Origin: Acidobacteriota bacterium
Lineage (GTDB): Bacteria; Acidobacteriota; Thermoanaerobaculia; Multivoradales; Multivoraceae
NCBI GenBank assembly: GCA_028877275.1
Contig: JAPPFP010000006.1
Location: 62,001 to 126,000, forward strand
Length of the DNA: 64,000 nt
Reading direction: 5' to 3'
Positions within the stretch are counted from its first letter, which is position 1; every line of letters starts with the position of its first letter. Made by a program: the position numbers and the translations under genes. The notes below the pieces were generated by a model, which saw only the letters and a program-made list of their open reading frames with translations, was not told the origin of the DNA and ran no database searches. This document shows positions 35,234 through 44,994 of this stretch, piece by piece.

Positions 35234-36528
35234 CCCGCCTCTCCCGCGATCGCCCACAGGTGGCCGTCGGTGCGGATGTACCAGACGCCGCCGACCAGGG
35301 CGGGCGAGGCGATCGTCCGTTCACCGATCCGGTTGACGTGGAGGAGTTCGAAGTCGGGACCTTCCCTGATGACGAACGTCTCGCCGTTGTCGTTCGTGAA
35401 GAAGATCTTGCCGCCGAAGGCGACCGGGGCGGCGGAGAAGCCCTCGCGCATGCGCTCGCCCAGGCGTTCCTGCCAGAGGACCTCGCCGGTCTTCGCTTCG
35501 TAGACGGTGATCACGCTCGCCATGTCGTTGACCATGTAGAGGTAGTCGCCGACCAGCATCGGGGCGACGACGAAGGGTGAGCCCTTGGCCGCGGACCAGA
35601 CGATGCGGCTGTCCGTCACGTCGCCGTTGCCGCCGGGGCGGATCGCGAGGGTGGGGCCGGCGCGGCCGGAGGTGCTGAACAGCAGGTCGTGGCCGACCAC
35701 GGGGCTCGGGATGACCTCGAAGGTCGTGCCGCCGGCGCGCCACAGCTCGCGGCCGTCCTCGGGCGCGTAGGCGATCACGTGGTGCTGGCTGTTGACCACG
35801 ATCTCGTCGCGCTCTTCGCCCTCGTCGGTGGTGACCGAGATCGCCGCCGGCGAACTCCAGCCCACCTGCGTGTCCCGTTCGGTGCGCCACAGCTCTTCGC
35901 CGGTGCGGCGGTCGAACGCGGCGATGAAGGACGTGGCCCGCTGCTGCTCCTGGACGAGGATCAGGCGGTCGTCGAGTAGCAGGGGTGAAGAGGCGGTGCC
36001 GTGGAAGGCGCTCAGCTCGCCGAAGGACTTGTGCCAGACGATCTCGCCGCTGACGTCGACGGCGAGGAGGCCGTGGTTGCCGAAGTAGGCGTAGACGCGC
36101 TCGCCATCGGTGGTGGGTGTCGACGAGGCGTGGCCGTTCTTCGGGTAGGCCCGCTCGGGGTTGGCCGCGGGCGCCGCGGTGGTCCAGAGCCTCTTGCCGG
36201 TTTCCCGGTCGAAGGCGAGCACCGAGCGCTTCGCGCCGGCCGCTTCAGCGGTCGTCAGGAAGATGCGGTTGCCCCACACGATCGGCGAGGAGTTGCCGTT
36301 GCCGGGAACCGGGACCTTCCAGCGCACGTTCTCCTCCGGGCCCCAGCGGTCGACGTAGCCGCTGCCCGTGACCTCACCCTGGCCGCTCGGACCGCGCCAT
36401 TGCGACCAGGTCGTGGCCGGGTCGGCGTCGGCCGGCGTCATCCGCGCCCGTTCATTGGCGGGGGCGGAGTCCGCGGCAAGAGCCGTGAGGAGTAAGGCGG
36501 CGGCGAACGTGCGAGTCGTGTGGCTCAT
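35230..36528 (-). CDS. Secreted PQQ-like beta-propeller protein
   Basis: 432 residues from ATG 36528, chosen because a signal peptide (RTFAAALLLTALAADS) follows at once. Repeats of the propeller type are visible: WSQWRGPSGQG, SVLAFDRETGKRLWTTAA, IAAFDRRTGEELWRTERD, VIAYAPEDGRELWRAGG and ITVYEAKTGEVLWQERLG, each with the W/L-x-W docking motif. No cytochrome domain and no clear catalytic Asp, so it may be a structural or binding propeller rather than a dehydrogenase. It is divergent from acuI across 46 bases and convergent with the TPR gene. Confidence 0.85.
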   Translation of the reverse strand: MSHTTRTFAAALLLTALAADSAPANERARMTPADADPATTWSQWRGPSGQGEVTGSGYVDRWGPEENVRWKVPVPGNGNSSPIVWGNRIFLTTAEAAGAKRSVLAFDRETGKRLWTTAAPAANPERAYPKNGHASSTPTTDGERVYAYFGNHGLLAVDVSGEIVWHKSFGELSAFHGTASSPLLLDDRLILVQEQQRATSFIAAFDRRTGEELWRTERDTQVGWSSPAAISVTTDEGEERDEIVVNSQHHVIAYAPEDGRELWRAGGTTFEVIPSPVVGHDLLFSTSGRAGPTLAIRPGGNGDVTDSRIVWSAAKGSPFVVAPMLVGDYLYMVNDMASVITVYEAKTGEVLWQERLGERMREGFSAAPVAFGGKIFFTNDNGETFVIREGPDFELLHVNRIGERTIASPALVGGVWYIRTDGHLWAIAGEAG

Positions 36529-36574
36529 ACGGGAATGATAGAACCTGCCGCGAATCGAAGCCACTGGGAGCGGC

Positions 36575-37573
36575 ATGGAAATGAGCGACACCTTTCGAGC
36601 GGTCGTCGTCGACAGGGTCGACGATCAGCACACCGCCGGCCTGCGGGATCTGACGCTGGCCGACCTGCCCGAGCACGACGTGCTGGTCGATGTCGAGTAC
36701 TCCACCCTGAACTACAAGGACGGCCTGGCGATCACCGGCACGGCGCCGATCTGCCGCTCGGTGCCGATGGTCTGCGGCGTCGATCTGGCCGGGACGGTGG
36801 CGGAGTCCGGCTCCGATTCGTTCTCCCCGGGCGACCGCGTGCTGGTCAACGGCTACGGGCTGAGCGAGAGCCACTGGGGCGGCTACTCCCAGAAGGCGCG
36901 GATGAAGCCGGAGTGGCTCGTTCCGGTGCCGGACGCGTTCACCAACCAGCAGGCGATGGCAATCGGCACGGCCGGATACACGGCCATGCTGTGCGTGATG
37001 GCGCTGCAGGATCACGGGGTGACGCCAGAGAGCGGCGACGTCGTGGTCACGGGCGCGGCCGGTGGTGTGGGCTCGGTGGCCGTGGCGCTGCTGGCGCGGG
37101 CCGGTTACCGGGTGATCGCCTCGACGGGCCGCGAGGCGGAACGTGACTACCTGAGAAGTCTGGGCGCCGCCGACTTCATCGCCCGCGACACGCTGTCCGC
37201 GAAGCCCAGGCCGATCGGTCGCGAGAGCTGGGCCGGCGCGGTCGACGTCGTGGGCTCGTCGACGCTGGCGAACCTGATCGCCCAGACCCGCTACGGCGGC
37301 TGCGTGGCCGCCTGCGGACTGGCCGGCGGCATGGACCTGCCGTCGAGCGTCTATCCCTTCATCCTGCGCGGCGTGGTGCTCGCGGGCGTCGACTCAGTGA
37401 TGGCGCCAATGGAGCTACGCCAGGAGGCCTGGCGCCGGCTGGCGGCGGAGCTGCCGGCCGACCTGCTGTCCGAGATGACGACGGTCGAGCCGATGAGCCG
37501 GATCGAGGAACTGGCAGCGTCGATCCTGGCGGGCCAGACGCGCGGCAGGGTGGTCATCGACGTCAACGCGTGA
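36575..37573 (+). CDS. acuI: Acryloyl-CoA reductase (NADPH)/YhdH-like quinone oxidoreductase
   Basis: 332 residues of the zinc-free medium-chain dehydrogenase family. NYKDGLAITGTAPICRSVPMVCGVDLAGTV matches AcuI/YhdH closely, and the cofactor site VTGAAGGVGSVAVALLARAGYRVIASTGR binds NADPH. AcuI reduces toxic acryloyl-CoA to propionyl-CoA, a step in DMSP and 3-hydroxypropionate metabolism of marine bacteria. Other DMSP genes are not in this window, so a YhdH-like housekeeping reductase is possible. A PQQ dehydrogenase gene starts 22 bases downstream on the same strand. Confidence 0.85.
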   Translation: MEMSDTFRAVVVDRVDDQHTAGLRDLTLADLPEHDVLVDVEYSTLNYKDGLAITGTAPICRSVPMVCGVDLAGTVAESGSDSFSPGDRVLVNGYGLSESHWGGYSQKARMKPEWLVPVPDAFTNQQAMAIGTAGYTAMLCVMALQDHGVTPESGDVVVTGAAGGVGSVAVALLARAGYRVIASTGREAERDYLRSLGAADFIARDTLSAKPRPIGRESWAGAVDVVGSSTLANLIAQTRYGGCVAACGLAGGMDLPSSVYPFILRGVVLAGVDSVMAPMELRQEAWRRLAAELPADLLSEMTTVEPMSRIEELAASILAGQTRGRVVIDVNA

Positions 37574-37595
37574 GCGACCGGGAGGGAGGAGTCGA

Positions 37596-39671
37596 ATGAA
37601 CACGGGAACGCGGCTGGGAGTCCTGGCGGCGACTCTGAGCCTTGTCGTCGCCCCCGTTTCGATCGGCGCCCAGGACAGCGGATGGCCGGCGACCACCGGC
37701 GACAAGGGCGGGCAGCGCTACTCGCCGCTCGATCAGATCGACGCGGACAACGTAGGCGATCTCGAGATCGCCTGGCGCTGGTCATCGCCCGACAACGATC
37801 GGGTGGCGGAGGATCGCCGGTTGCGCAGCCGCCGGATGCAGCCAGGCGGCCACCAGGTCACGCCGATCAAGATCGGCGACCGACTGTACGCGACGACCGG
37901 CCTGAGCCAGATTGCCGCGCTCGATCCGGCGACCGGCGAGACCGAGTGGGTCTACGATCCGGAGGCCTACGACGCCGGCCGGCCCACGAACCTCGGCTTC
38001 GTTCATCGGGGTGCCAGCTACTGGGCGGGCAGGCCAGCCGGCGACGGCGCGGAGGCGGTACCGGCACGGCTCTTCTACGGCACCGGCGACGCCCGGCTCC
38101 TGGCCGTCGACCCGTTCACCGGCGAACCGGTCGGCAGCTTCGGCGACGGCGGAGCGGTCGACCTGACCGAGGGTCTGCGCCGCGAGGTCAGGCGGCGCCG
38201 CGCCTACGCCGTCAGTTCACCGGTCATGGTCTGCCGCGACACCGTGATCGTGGGCGCCTCGATATCGGACGCCCCGAACCACCCCGACGCGCCGCCCGGC
38301 GACGTCCGCGGCTTCGATCCGGTGACCGGCGAGCTGCGCTGGACCTTCCACTCGATTCCGCAGCCGGGCGAGTTCGGGCACGAGACCTGGGAGGGCGACT
38401 CCTGGCAGTACACCGGCAACGCGAACGTGTGGACGCTGATCACCGCGGACGAAGACCTCGGGCTCGTCTACCTGCCGTTCGGCACGCCGACCAACGACTG
38501 GTACGGCGGCCACCGCCTGGGCGACAACCTGTTCGCCGAGAGCCTGGTGGCCCTCGACTGCGAGACCGGCGAGCGGAAGTGGCACTTCCAGGCGATCCGC
38601 CACGGCCTGTGGGACTACGACCTGGTGACGCCGCCCATCCTCGGCGAGGTCGAGGTCGACGGCCGGGAACTCAAGGTCGCGGCGCAGCTCAGCAAACAGG
38701 GTTTCGTCTACGTCTTCGACGCCGAGAGCGGGGAAGCGGTGTGGCCGATCGAGCAGCGGCCGGTGCCCCGGAGCACTGTTCCCGGCGAGCGCTCGGCGCC
38801 GACCCAGCCGTTTCCGACCAAGCCGCCCGCGTACGAGCGCCAGGGCATGCACGAGGGCCAGTTACTCGATCTCACGCCGGAGATCCTGGAACGGGCGAAG
38901 GAGATCCTCGAGCAGTACGACTACGGTCCGCTCTACACCCCGCCTTCGCTGCGGGGTACCTGGCAGGTGCCCGGCTGGGGCGGCGGCGCGAGTTGGCCCG
39001 GCGGCGCCTTCGACCCGGAGACCGGCTGGCTCTACGTGCCGTCCTTCAACCGGCCGGTGGTGCTGACGATCAAGAAGCCGGATCCGAACCGGTCGTCCTT
39101 CGACTACATCGGTTCCATCCAGATCAGCCCGCCCGGTCCCTTCGGGCTGCCGATCGTCAAGCCGCCCTACAGCCGGATGACCGCCTACGATCTGAACCGC
39201 GGCGAGATCGAGTGGATGCGGCCGTTGGGACAGGGGCCGACCGGACATCCGGCGATCCGCGATCTGGATCTGGAGCCGATGGGCTCGGGCTCGCGCGCCC
39301 ACGTCCTGCTGACGCCGGAGCTGCTGTTCGTGGGCCTGGAGGCCACGGTTCATCCGGATGCCGAGATGGAGACCGAATCGATGGATCTCGAATCGTCGGC
39401 GCTCGAGGAACTGGCCGTGGCGGACGAGGAGCAGGCGGCGATGCTCGCCGAGATCGCGGCGAGCCGCGACTGGCGTTTCGAACCGTCGACATTCTCCGCC
39501 CTCGACAAGAGCACCGGCGAGACGGTCTGGTCGGTGGAGATCGAAGCCGGCGTCGGCGGGTCGCCGATGACCTACTTGCACGGGGGCCGCCAGTACGTGG
39601 TGCTCGCCGTGGGCGGCAGCGGTGTGCCCTCGGAGTTGATCGCCTTTGCGCTGCAGGGAGAAACAGGCTGA
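37596..39671 (+). CDS. PQQ-dependent dehydrogenase, glucose-dehydrogenase-like, secreted
   Basis: 691 residues with a signal peptide ([18 protein letters not shown]) and good ribosome site (GGGAGGAGT). The eight-bladed quinoprotein propeller is visible: [80 protein letters not shown] and [31 protein letters not shown]. The LWDYD segment corresponds to the catalytic-aspartate region of membrane glucose dehydrogenases, but there is no N-terminal membrane domain and no cytochrome c. It probably oxidises an alcohol or sugar in the periplasm. A large acidic insertion ([21 protein letters not shown]) lies before the last blade. Confidence 0.9.
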   Translation: MNTGTRLGVLAATLSLVVAPVSIGAQDSGWPATTGDKGGQRYSPLDQIDADNVGDLEIAWRWSSPDNDRVAEDRRLRSRRMQPGGHQVTPIKIGDRLYATTGLSQIAALDPATGETEWVYDPEAYDAGRPTNLGFVHRGASYWAGRPAGDGAEAVPARLFYGTGDARLLAVDPFTGEPVGSFGDGGAVDLTEGLRREVRRRRAYAVSSPVMVCRDTVIVGASISDAPNHPDAPPGDVRGFDPVTGELRWTFHSIPQPGEFGHETWEGDSWQYTGNANVWTLITADEDLGLVYLPFGTPTNDWYGGHRLGDNLFAESLVALDCETGERKWHFQAIRHGLWDYDLVTPPILGEVEVDGRELKVAAQLSKQGFVYVFDAESGEAVWPIEQRPVPRSTVPGERSAPTQPFPTKPPAYERQGMHEGQLLDLTPEILERAKEILEQYDYGPLYTPPSLRGTWQVPGWGGGASWPGGAFDPETGWLYVPSFNRPVVLTIKKPDPNRSSFDYIGSIQISPPGPFGLPIVKPPYSRMTAYDLNRGEIEWMRPLGQGPTGHPAIRDLDLEPMGSGSRAHVLLTPELLFVGLEATVHPDAEMETESMDLESSALEELAVADEEQAAMLAEIAASRDWRFEPSTFSALDKSTGETVWSVEIEAGVGGSPMTYLHGGRQYVVLAVGGSGVPSELIAFALQGETG

Positions 39672-39732
39672 GTTTCCCCGCGTACAATCCCTCGGGCACC
39701 TTTTCCGCACCGAGCAACGAAGGAGAACGAAG

Positions 39733-40704
39733 ATGTCGCGAACTGGCGAACGGACGAACCGACGGCTTCTGGCGGCTGTTGCCGCCTGCGCCTTCCTGTT
39801 GGCATCGGTAGGGGGAGCGGCGATGGCCAGTGACCTGATGGATCGCGTGGAGCACGGCTACGCCGACTCGAACGGCGTCAAGATCCACTTTGCTTCGATC
39901 GGCGAAGGCCCGCTGGTCGTGATGATCCACGGCTTCCCGGACTTCTGGTACTCGTGGCGGCACCAGATGGAGGAGCTGTCGAGCGATTTCCAGGTCGTCG
40001 CGATCGACCAGCGCGGCTACAACAGGAGCGACCAGCCCGACGGCGACGAGAACTACGACATGCGCTATCTGGTCGGCGACGTGGCGGCCGTGATCCGCCA
40101 CCTCGGCCGAGACAAGGCGACGATCGTCGGCCATGACTGGGGCGGCGCGGTTGCCTGGCAGTTCGCGTTTCACGTGCCGCAGATGACCGAGCGGCTGATC
40201 ATCCTGAATCTGCCGCATCCGAACGGCATGGGCCGGGAACTCGCGAACAACCAGGAGCAGCAGCAGAACAGCGGCTACGCCCGCAAGTTCCAGGAAGGCA
40301 GCGCCAGCGACCCCGACATCTTCTTCGGCATGCCGATGACGCCGCAGACGCTCTCCGGCTGGGTCCAGGACCAGGAGGCGAGGAAGCACTACGTCGCAGC
40401 GTTCGAACGCTCCGACTTCGACGCGATGCTCGCCTACTACAAGCGGAACTACCCGCGCGAAGGCGGCGGCGGCATCGGCCAGGCGGAGGGCCAGGAAACG
40501 CCCCGCCTCGGCATGCCGGTGCTCCAGTTCCACGGCCTGGACGACACGGCGCTGCACTCGGACGGCCTGAACAACACATGGGACTGGCTGGACAGCGACC
40601 TGACCCTCGTCACCGTGCCCGGCGCGAACCACTTCGTGCAGGAGGACGCGGCCGACCTCGTGTCGACGACGATGAAGTGGTGGTTGTTATCCCGGGTGGA
40701 GTAG
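39733..40704 (+). CDS. Exported alpha/beta hydrolase, epoxide hydrolase/dehalogenase type
   Basis: 323 residues from ATG 39733, after an AAGGAGAA ribosome site. A signal peptide is seen ([22 protein letters not shown]). The hydrolase core has oxyanion motif [12 protein letters not shown], the nucleophile Asp in [11 protein letters not shown], and the catalytic His in [10 protein letters not shown], as in soluble epoxide hydrolases and haloalkane dehalogenases. Substrate unknown. The C-terminal ten codons are duplicated downstream after the stop (see repeat at 40729). Confidence 0.9.
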   Translation: MSRTGERTNRRLLAAVAACAFLLASVGGAAMASDLMDRVEHGYADSNGVKIHFASIGEGPLVVMIHGFPDFWYSWRHQMEELSSDFQVVAIDQRGYNRSDQPDGDENYDMRYLVGDVAAVIRHLGRDKATIVGHDWGGAVAWQFAFHVPQMTERLIILNLPHPNGMGRELANNQEQQQNSGYARKFQEGSASDPDIFFGMPMTPQTLSGWVQDQEARKHYVAAFERSDFDAMLAYYKRNYPREGGGGIGQAEGQETPRLGMPVLQFHGLDDTALHSDGLNNTWDWLDSDLTLVTVPGANHFVQEDAADLVSTTMKWWLLSRVE

Positions 40705-40728
40705 AAGGGCTGTGCCGGCAACTTCGCG

Positions 40729-40761
40729 ATGAAGTGGTGGCTGCTGTCGCGGGTGGAGTAG
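40729..40761 (+). pseudogene. Duplicated 3' tail of the alpha/beta hydrolase gene
   Basis: Ten codons plus stop, encoding [10 protein letters not shown], repeat the last 33 bases of the upstream gene (40672-40704). Identity is 29 of 33, and all four differences are synonymous. The gap between the two copies is 57 bases from start to start, in frame. This looks like the remnant of a deleted tandem paralogue. Confidence 0.6.
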
Positions 40762-40785
40762 CGCCACCGACGATTGCCGCCAGTG

Positions 40786-41931
40786 TTACCAGCGCGGTCG
40801 GGTGCTGACGTAGGCCGGATCGTCCGTCAGTTGCACCACCTGGCCTGACTCGATCTCGATCTTCCAGATCTCCCAGTTCCCGGAACGGTCCGACTCGAAG
40901 ACGATCCAGCGGCCGTCGCGGGAGAACCAGGGGTGGCCGTCGTTGGCGTCGGACATGGTGAGGCGGCGCTGGTTCGAGCCGTCGATGTCGGCGAGGAAGA
41001 CGTCGTCCGTCGGTCCGGTCTGGTTCGTCTGCCAGGCGATCGTCTGGCCGTCGGGTGAGACGGCGGGTCGGCGGTGGCGGTGGTTGCGGTCGGTGAGCGC
41101 GGTGTAAGTGCCCTGGCCGTAGCCGTCGAAACGGATGATCGCGATCTCCATCCGCCGTTCGCCGTTCTCGGGCTCGTCTTCGGCCTGGAACAGGACGGCC
41201 CGTCCGAGACCGACACCGTTGCCAACCGCGAGCGTCGTCGTGTTCGAGGCGTCGATCTGGCGGCGGTCGCTCAGCTCGAGGATCAGGCCCTTGTTGAAGC
41301 CATCGCCCTCAGGACAGTTCCGGGCGTAGACGAGCTGCCGGGTGATCGGCGAGATGCTAGCGTGGTGGACGGCGCAGCTCTCGACCTCGCGCAGCACTTC
41401 CCGCTCGCCGGTCGCGAGGTCCTCGCGGAAGATGCGGGCGCCGGCCTCAACGCCGGCTTCGGCGTCGGTGAACTCGGCGTAGACGACGTTCTTGAGGTCG
41501 GAGGTGAGGGAGGGATGATCCAGGTGTTGGGGAACACCCTTCCGCACCAGACGCACGCTGCTGCCGTCGCCCTCCATGATCCAGATGTCGGCCCCGCCGT
41601 AGAAGCCGGGGATGGTGGGCGTGGCGCCGGTGTTGGCGAAGCGCTGAAAGACGATCGGCGCCGTGAACTCCGGTGCCGCCGCGGACGGCTGGTCGGCGTC
41701 CTCGCCGGAAGGAGGCTCTCCGTTGCCGCCGCAGCCGAGCGCCGTCACCGCGAAGATCAGAGACGCGACGACGGCGGCCGGCGAGCGGTGACGTCCGACC
41801 GCCCGCGAACGGGCGCTCGGACCGTGACGCTGGTGTCGCGCGGACGCGCCACCAGGGTGACATCCGACCGCCCGCGGACGGGCGCTCGGACCGTGACGCT
41901 GGTGTCGCGCGGACGCGCCACCAGGGTTCAC
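40786..41931 (-). CDS. TolB-like PD40 propeller lipoprotein with a duplicated N-terminal extension
   Basis: 381 residues from GTG 41931, which overlaps the preceding stop as GTGA. The C-terminal domain has WD40/PD40 repeats: HRRPAVSPDGQTIAWQTN and DGHPWFSRDGRWIVFESDRSGN. A lipobox (FAVTALGC) lies unusually far in, near residue 67. The first 48 residues are mostly two copies of a 23-residue unit from a 69-bp tandem duplication, and no internal ATG, GTG or TTG start lies between it and the leader. The true start is therefore uncertain. Cell-envelope protein, partner unknown. Confidence 0.75.
   Translation of the reverse strand: MNPGGASARHQRHGPSARPRAVGCHPGGASARHQRHGPSARSRAVGRHRSPAAVVASLIFAVTALGCGGNGEPPSGEDADQPSAAAPEFTAPIVFQRFANTGATPTIPGFYGGADIWIMEGDGSSVRLVRKGVPQHLDHPSLTSDLKNVVYAEFTDAEAGVEAGARIFREDLATGEREVLREVESCAVHHASISPITRQLVYARNCPEGDGFNKGLILELSDRRQIDASNTTTLAVGNGVGLGRAVLFQAEDEPENGERRMEIAIIRFDGYGQGTYTALTDRNHRHRRPAVSPDGQTIAWQTNQTGPTDDVFLADIDGSNQRRLTMSDANDGHPWFSRDGRWIVFESDRSGNWEIWKIEIESGQVVQLTDDPAYVSTRPRW
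41788..41925. repeat. Two tandem 69-bp repeats inside the lipoprotein N-terminus
   Basis: Copies at 41788-41856 and 41857-41925 agree at 67 of 69 positions. Because 69 is a multiple of three, the duplication stays in frame and adds 23 residues to the N-terminal region of the lipoprotein gene. It lies just upstream of the monooxygenase stop, at the junction of the two genes. Confidence 0.85.
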
Positions 41932-43169
41932 TGCCCGGCGGGACCCGCCGGGGTCGCCGCCTTGGCCGCGCCACTGTCGGCGGCCACGTAGTCGATGAAG
42001 CCGATCAGCATCTCGTCGGTCGAGTCGGTGCCCCAGGTGACGTCGACCGTCGGATCGGGGTTGTGCGGGTTGTCGGCCGAGTTGTCGAACGAGGCCGAGA
42101 CTTCGATCCGGGTGCCGGCCGGCAACCGGAGCGGCTCGGCAAGGTCGTAGGACGTCTGCCAGTTGAAGTCGTAGCGACTGACGCTCAGCAACTCCCGCTG
42201 CTCGCCGTCGGGCAGGAAGGCGGTGTAGGTCATCGACTTGCTGCGGTAGTGCATGTGGGGCGTGAACGAGCGGACCACGACGTCCTCGTCGAAGACGTGG
42301 GTCGCCTGCGCCCGGTAGTCCGCTTCACCGGCGGGGATGTGGAACGTGGTGTTCAGGATCCAGAGGTTGACCAGCTCCCTCTCGACCTCCTCGGGCTCGG
42401 CGAACCAGAGGGCGACCCGGGTCCGGTCGGTCGCCGCCTTGCCGTTCGGGTGGTAGTGGAAGTCGCCGAGCAGGTTCTGCCCCTTCGGCAGCAAGCGGCC
42501 GGTGCCCGGCGGGAAGTGCTGCGGTGCGAAGCCGGCGGCCCAGGCACCGACCCAGCCTTCCTGACCGGGGTCGTCGTCGTCACCCCGCCACAGGATGAAG
42601 TGGTGGAGCACCGAGCGATCGCCGGCCTGGACCTCGATTGCGCGAATCCAGCGATCCTCCTCGAACCCGGTCCTGATCGGGATGTCGAGGAACTCGTCCG
42701 GTCCGTCGGCGGCGACTTCGTGGGGATCGAACTCGTACACCCAGTCCGGCTCGCCGAACGTCCACTCGCTGGCCTTCTCTGGCTTCTCGTAGACGGGCTC
42801 GTCGCCTTCGCCTCGGGGCGCGCCGTTCGCCGCCCAGCGGGTGATCGCCGCGATCTCGTCGTCGCTCAGGCTGATGTCGTTCGCCCAGGGCCCGTAGCCC
42901 GGGTCGGCGTCCCAGGGCGGCATGTCCTTGTTCTCGACCGCTCGGGCGATCGAACGCGCCCAGGGCCGGACCTCGCGGTAAGTGCGCAGTGACATCGGCG
43001 CGATCTCCTCCGGCTGGTGACAGGAGGCGCAGTTCGCGTGGAGGATCGGCGCGATGTCCTCGACGAAGGTGGGCTGGTCGACGTTCGCGCCGGCGGCGAC
43101 GGCCGGCGCCAGCAGGAGGACGGCGGCCGAGGCGGCTGCGAGGCGAGTCAGGCGGGAGGCTCGGTTCAT
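41928..43169 (-). CDS. Heme c plus type II copper monooxygenase, secreted
   Basis: 413 residues with a signal peptide (AAASAAVLLLAPAVAAG). Near the N-terminus NCASCHQPEE is a CxxCH heme c site with the methionine-rich MPPWDADPGYGP segment. The rest resembles the peptidylglycine/dopamine copper monooxygenase fold: VLHHFILW and DFHYHPNG for one copper, PHMHYRSKSM and the TDEMLIGF methionine for the other. It probably hydroxylates or oxidises an organic compound using copper and electrons from the heme. A paralogue with the same order follows in the same orientation. Confidence 0.85.
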   Translation of the reverse strand: MNRASRLTRLAAASAAVLLLAPAVAAGANVDQPTFVEDIAPILHANCASCHQPEEIAPMSLRTYREVRPWARSIARAVENKDMPPWDADPGYGPWANDISLSDDEIAAITRWAANGAPRGEGDEPVYEKPEKASEWTFGEPDWVYEFDPHEVAADGPDEFLDIPIRTGFEEDRWIRAIEVQAGDRSVLHHFILWRGDDDDPGQEGWVGAWAAGFAPQHFPPGTGRLLPKGQNLLGDFHYHPNGKAATDRTRVALWFAEPEEVERELVNLWILNTTFHIPAGEADYRAQATHVFDEDVVVRSFTPHMHYRSKSMTYTAFLPDGEQRELLSVSRYDFNWQTSYDLAEPLRLPAGTRIEVSASFDNSADNPHNPDPTVDVTWGTDSTDEMLIGFIDYVAADSGAAKAATPAGPAGQ

Positions 43170-43243
43170 CGGGTGCTCTCCGGAACGGTTCGAGATGTGG
43201 CCCGGATTGTAGCCGGGAGGCCCCCGCCGTGTTCCGGCCCCTC

Positions 43244-44815
43244 CTAGCCTGTCGGCAGGGTGGCCGGGGTCTCGTTCTCGGCCGGCGTGCCGACCATCTC
43301 ACCCGGGCCCATGTCCATCCGCAGCGTGCCGTCCTCCTGGATGGCACCCTTGAGCTGCATCGTGTTGCCGGGCGTCTCCGCGGTGGCTGTCACGTTGTTG
43401 CCGTCCCAGACGATGTCGACGATCGGCGCCGGCAGCACGAGGGTGCCGAACTGGACGAACCAGCCGCCCGGGACGCCGCCGCGGGGCAGGAGCATGGCGG
43501 TCGGCTCGGGTCCCTTGCCGGGCTGGCGTTGTACGTCGAAGCGCCAGGCCTGGCCGGGATGGGTCTGGGCCAGTTCCGCCAGCTTGGCGAGCACCGGGCT
43601 CGCGGGCTTGGGACTGACGCCCTCGGCGGCCACGAAGTCGACGAATCCGATCAGCATCTCGTCGGTCGAGTCGGTGCCCCAGGTGACGTCGATCGTCGGG
43701 TCGGGGTTGTGAGGGTTGTCGGCCGAGTTGTCCCAGTGCGCGGTGACCTCGACCCGGGTGCCGGCCGGCAGGGCGACAGGCTCGACGAAGTTGTAGCCCG
43801 TCTGCCAGTTGAAGTCGTAGCGGCTGACGCTGAGCAGCTCCTTCTCGCCGCCGCCGGGCAGGTGCGCGGTGTACGTCATGTCCTTGCCGCGGTAGTGCAT
43901 GTGGGGAGCGAGCGAGCGGATGACGACGTCCTCGGTGAACACGTGGTTGGCGCGCGCCTCGTAGTTCGCGTCGCCGGCGGGAATCTTGAACGTGGAGTTC
44001 ATGACCCAGAGGTTGATCAGTTCCTTCTCGACCTCCTCCGGCTGGGCGAACCAGATGCCGATGCGGGTCTTGTCGGTCGTGGCCGTGCCGTTCGGGTGAT
44101 AGTGGAAGTCGCCGAGCAGGTTCTGGCCCTTGGGTACCAGGCGTGCTGTGCCTGCCGGAAACTCGTTGGCCTTGGCGCCGGCGGCCCAGGCGTCGAGCCA
44201 GGCGTCCTGGACCTCGCTGTCGGGAGCGGCACGCCAGAGGATGAAGTGGTGGACGACCTCACGGTCGCCGGGCTGGACCTCGACCGCCCGGATCCACCGG
44301 TCCTGGTCCCAGCCGGTCTCGACCGGGATCACGGCGAACTCGTCGGGCCCGTCGGCCGCGACCTCGAACGGATCGAACTCGTAGACCCAGTCAGGTTCGC
44401 CAAAGGCCCACTCGCCGGTGCTTGCCGGAGACTCGTAGACGGGTTCGTCTCCGTCGCCGCGGGGAGCGCCGCTGCTTGCCCAGCGGGTGATCGCCTCGAT
44501 CTCCACGTCGCTCAGGGAGATGTCGTTCGAGAAGGGGCCGTAGCCCGGGTCGGCGTCCCAGGGCGGCATGTCGCGGTTCTCGACCGCCCGGGCGATCGAG
44601 CGGGCCCAGGGGCGCACCTCGCGGTAGGTGCGCAGCGACATCGGAGCGATCTCCTCCGGCTGGTGGCAGGAAGCGCAGTTCTCGTGGAGGATCGGCGCGA
44701 TGTCGTCGACGAAGGTGGGCTGTTCCAGGTTCAGGGCGTGACTCGCGGCGGGGATGGCGAGCACGGCGGCAGCGGCGACCGCCGTGGAGCAGGGGAGCAG
44801 GGGAGTCCGGTTCAT
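43244..44815 (-). CDS. Heme c plus type II copper monooxygenase, longer paralogue
   Basis: 523 residues, similar over its first 400 to the gene at 41928 (NCASCHQPEEIAPMSLRTYREVRPWARSIARAVEN shared). The CxxCH site, VVHHFILW, DFHYHPNG, PHMHYRGKDM and TDEMLIGF are conserved, so heme and both copper sites look intact. It has a C-terminal extension (about residues 400-523) ending in QLKGAIQEDGTLRMDMGPGEM, absent from the shorter paralogue. Signal peptide VAAAAVLAIPAASHA. The pair arose by tandem duplication. Secreted oxidase of unknown substrate, transcribed towards the shorter copy. Confidence 0.85.
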   Translation of the reverse strand: MNRTPLLPCSTAVAAAAVLAIPAASHALNLEQPTFVDDIAPILHENCASCHQPEEIAPMSLRTYREVRPWARSIARAVENRDMPPWDADPGYGPFSNDISLSDVEIEAITRWASSGAPRGDGDEPVYESPASTGEWAFGEPDWVYEFDPFEVAADGPDEFAVIPVETGWDQDRWIRAVEVQPGDREVVHHFILWRAAPDSEVQDAWLDAWAAGAKANEFPAGTARLVPKGQNLLGDFHYHPNGTATTDKTRIGIWFAQPEEVEKELINLWVMNSTFKIPAGDANYEARANHVFTEDVVIRSLAPHMHYRGKDMTYTAHLPGGGEKELLSVSRYDFNWQTGYNFVEPVALPAGTRVEVTAHWDNSADNPHNPDPTIDVTWGTDSTDEMLIGFVDFVAAEGVSPKPASPVLAKLAELAQTHPGQAWRFDVQRQPGKGPEPTAMLLPRGGVPGGWFVQFGTLVLPAPIVDIVWDGNNVTATAETPGNTMQLKGAIQEDGTLRMDMGPGEMVGTPAENETPATLPTG

Positions 44816-44994
44816 ATCCAGGTCCTTGAGAGCGGGTTTGAACGTGTTCGTGGAAACAAGACGGCCGCCGGATGCGTTTACGACTCAGGGCGTTGCATTC
44901 CGTGACCGCGATGGTTTCGACAGTACCCGACTATACGGCGCTGGTGCGTTCGGGTTGCGGCTTTCGGGGAGATCGCGGTGCTACGCTCGATGGC

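Noticed and set aside
36575-37573. A full DMSP degradation cluster around acuI
   Set aside because: No dmd, ddd or other acu genes were seen nearby, so only a single acuI-like reductase can be claimed.
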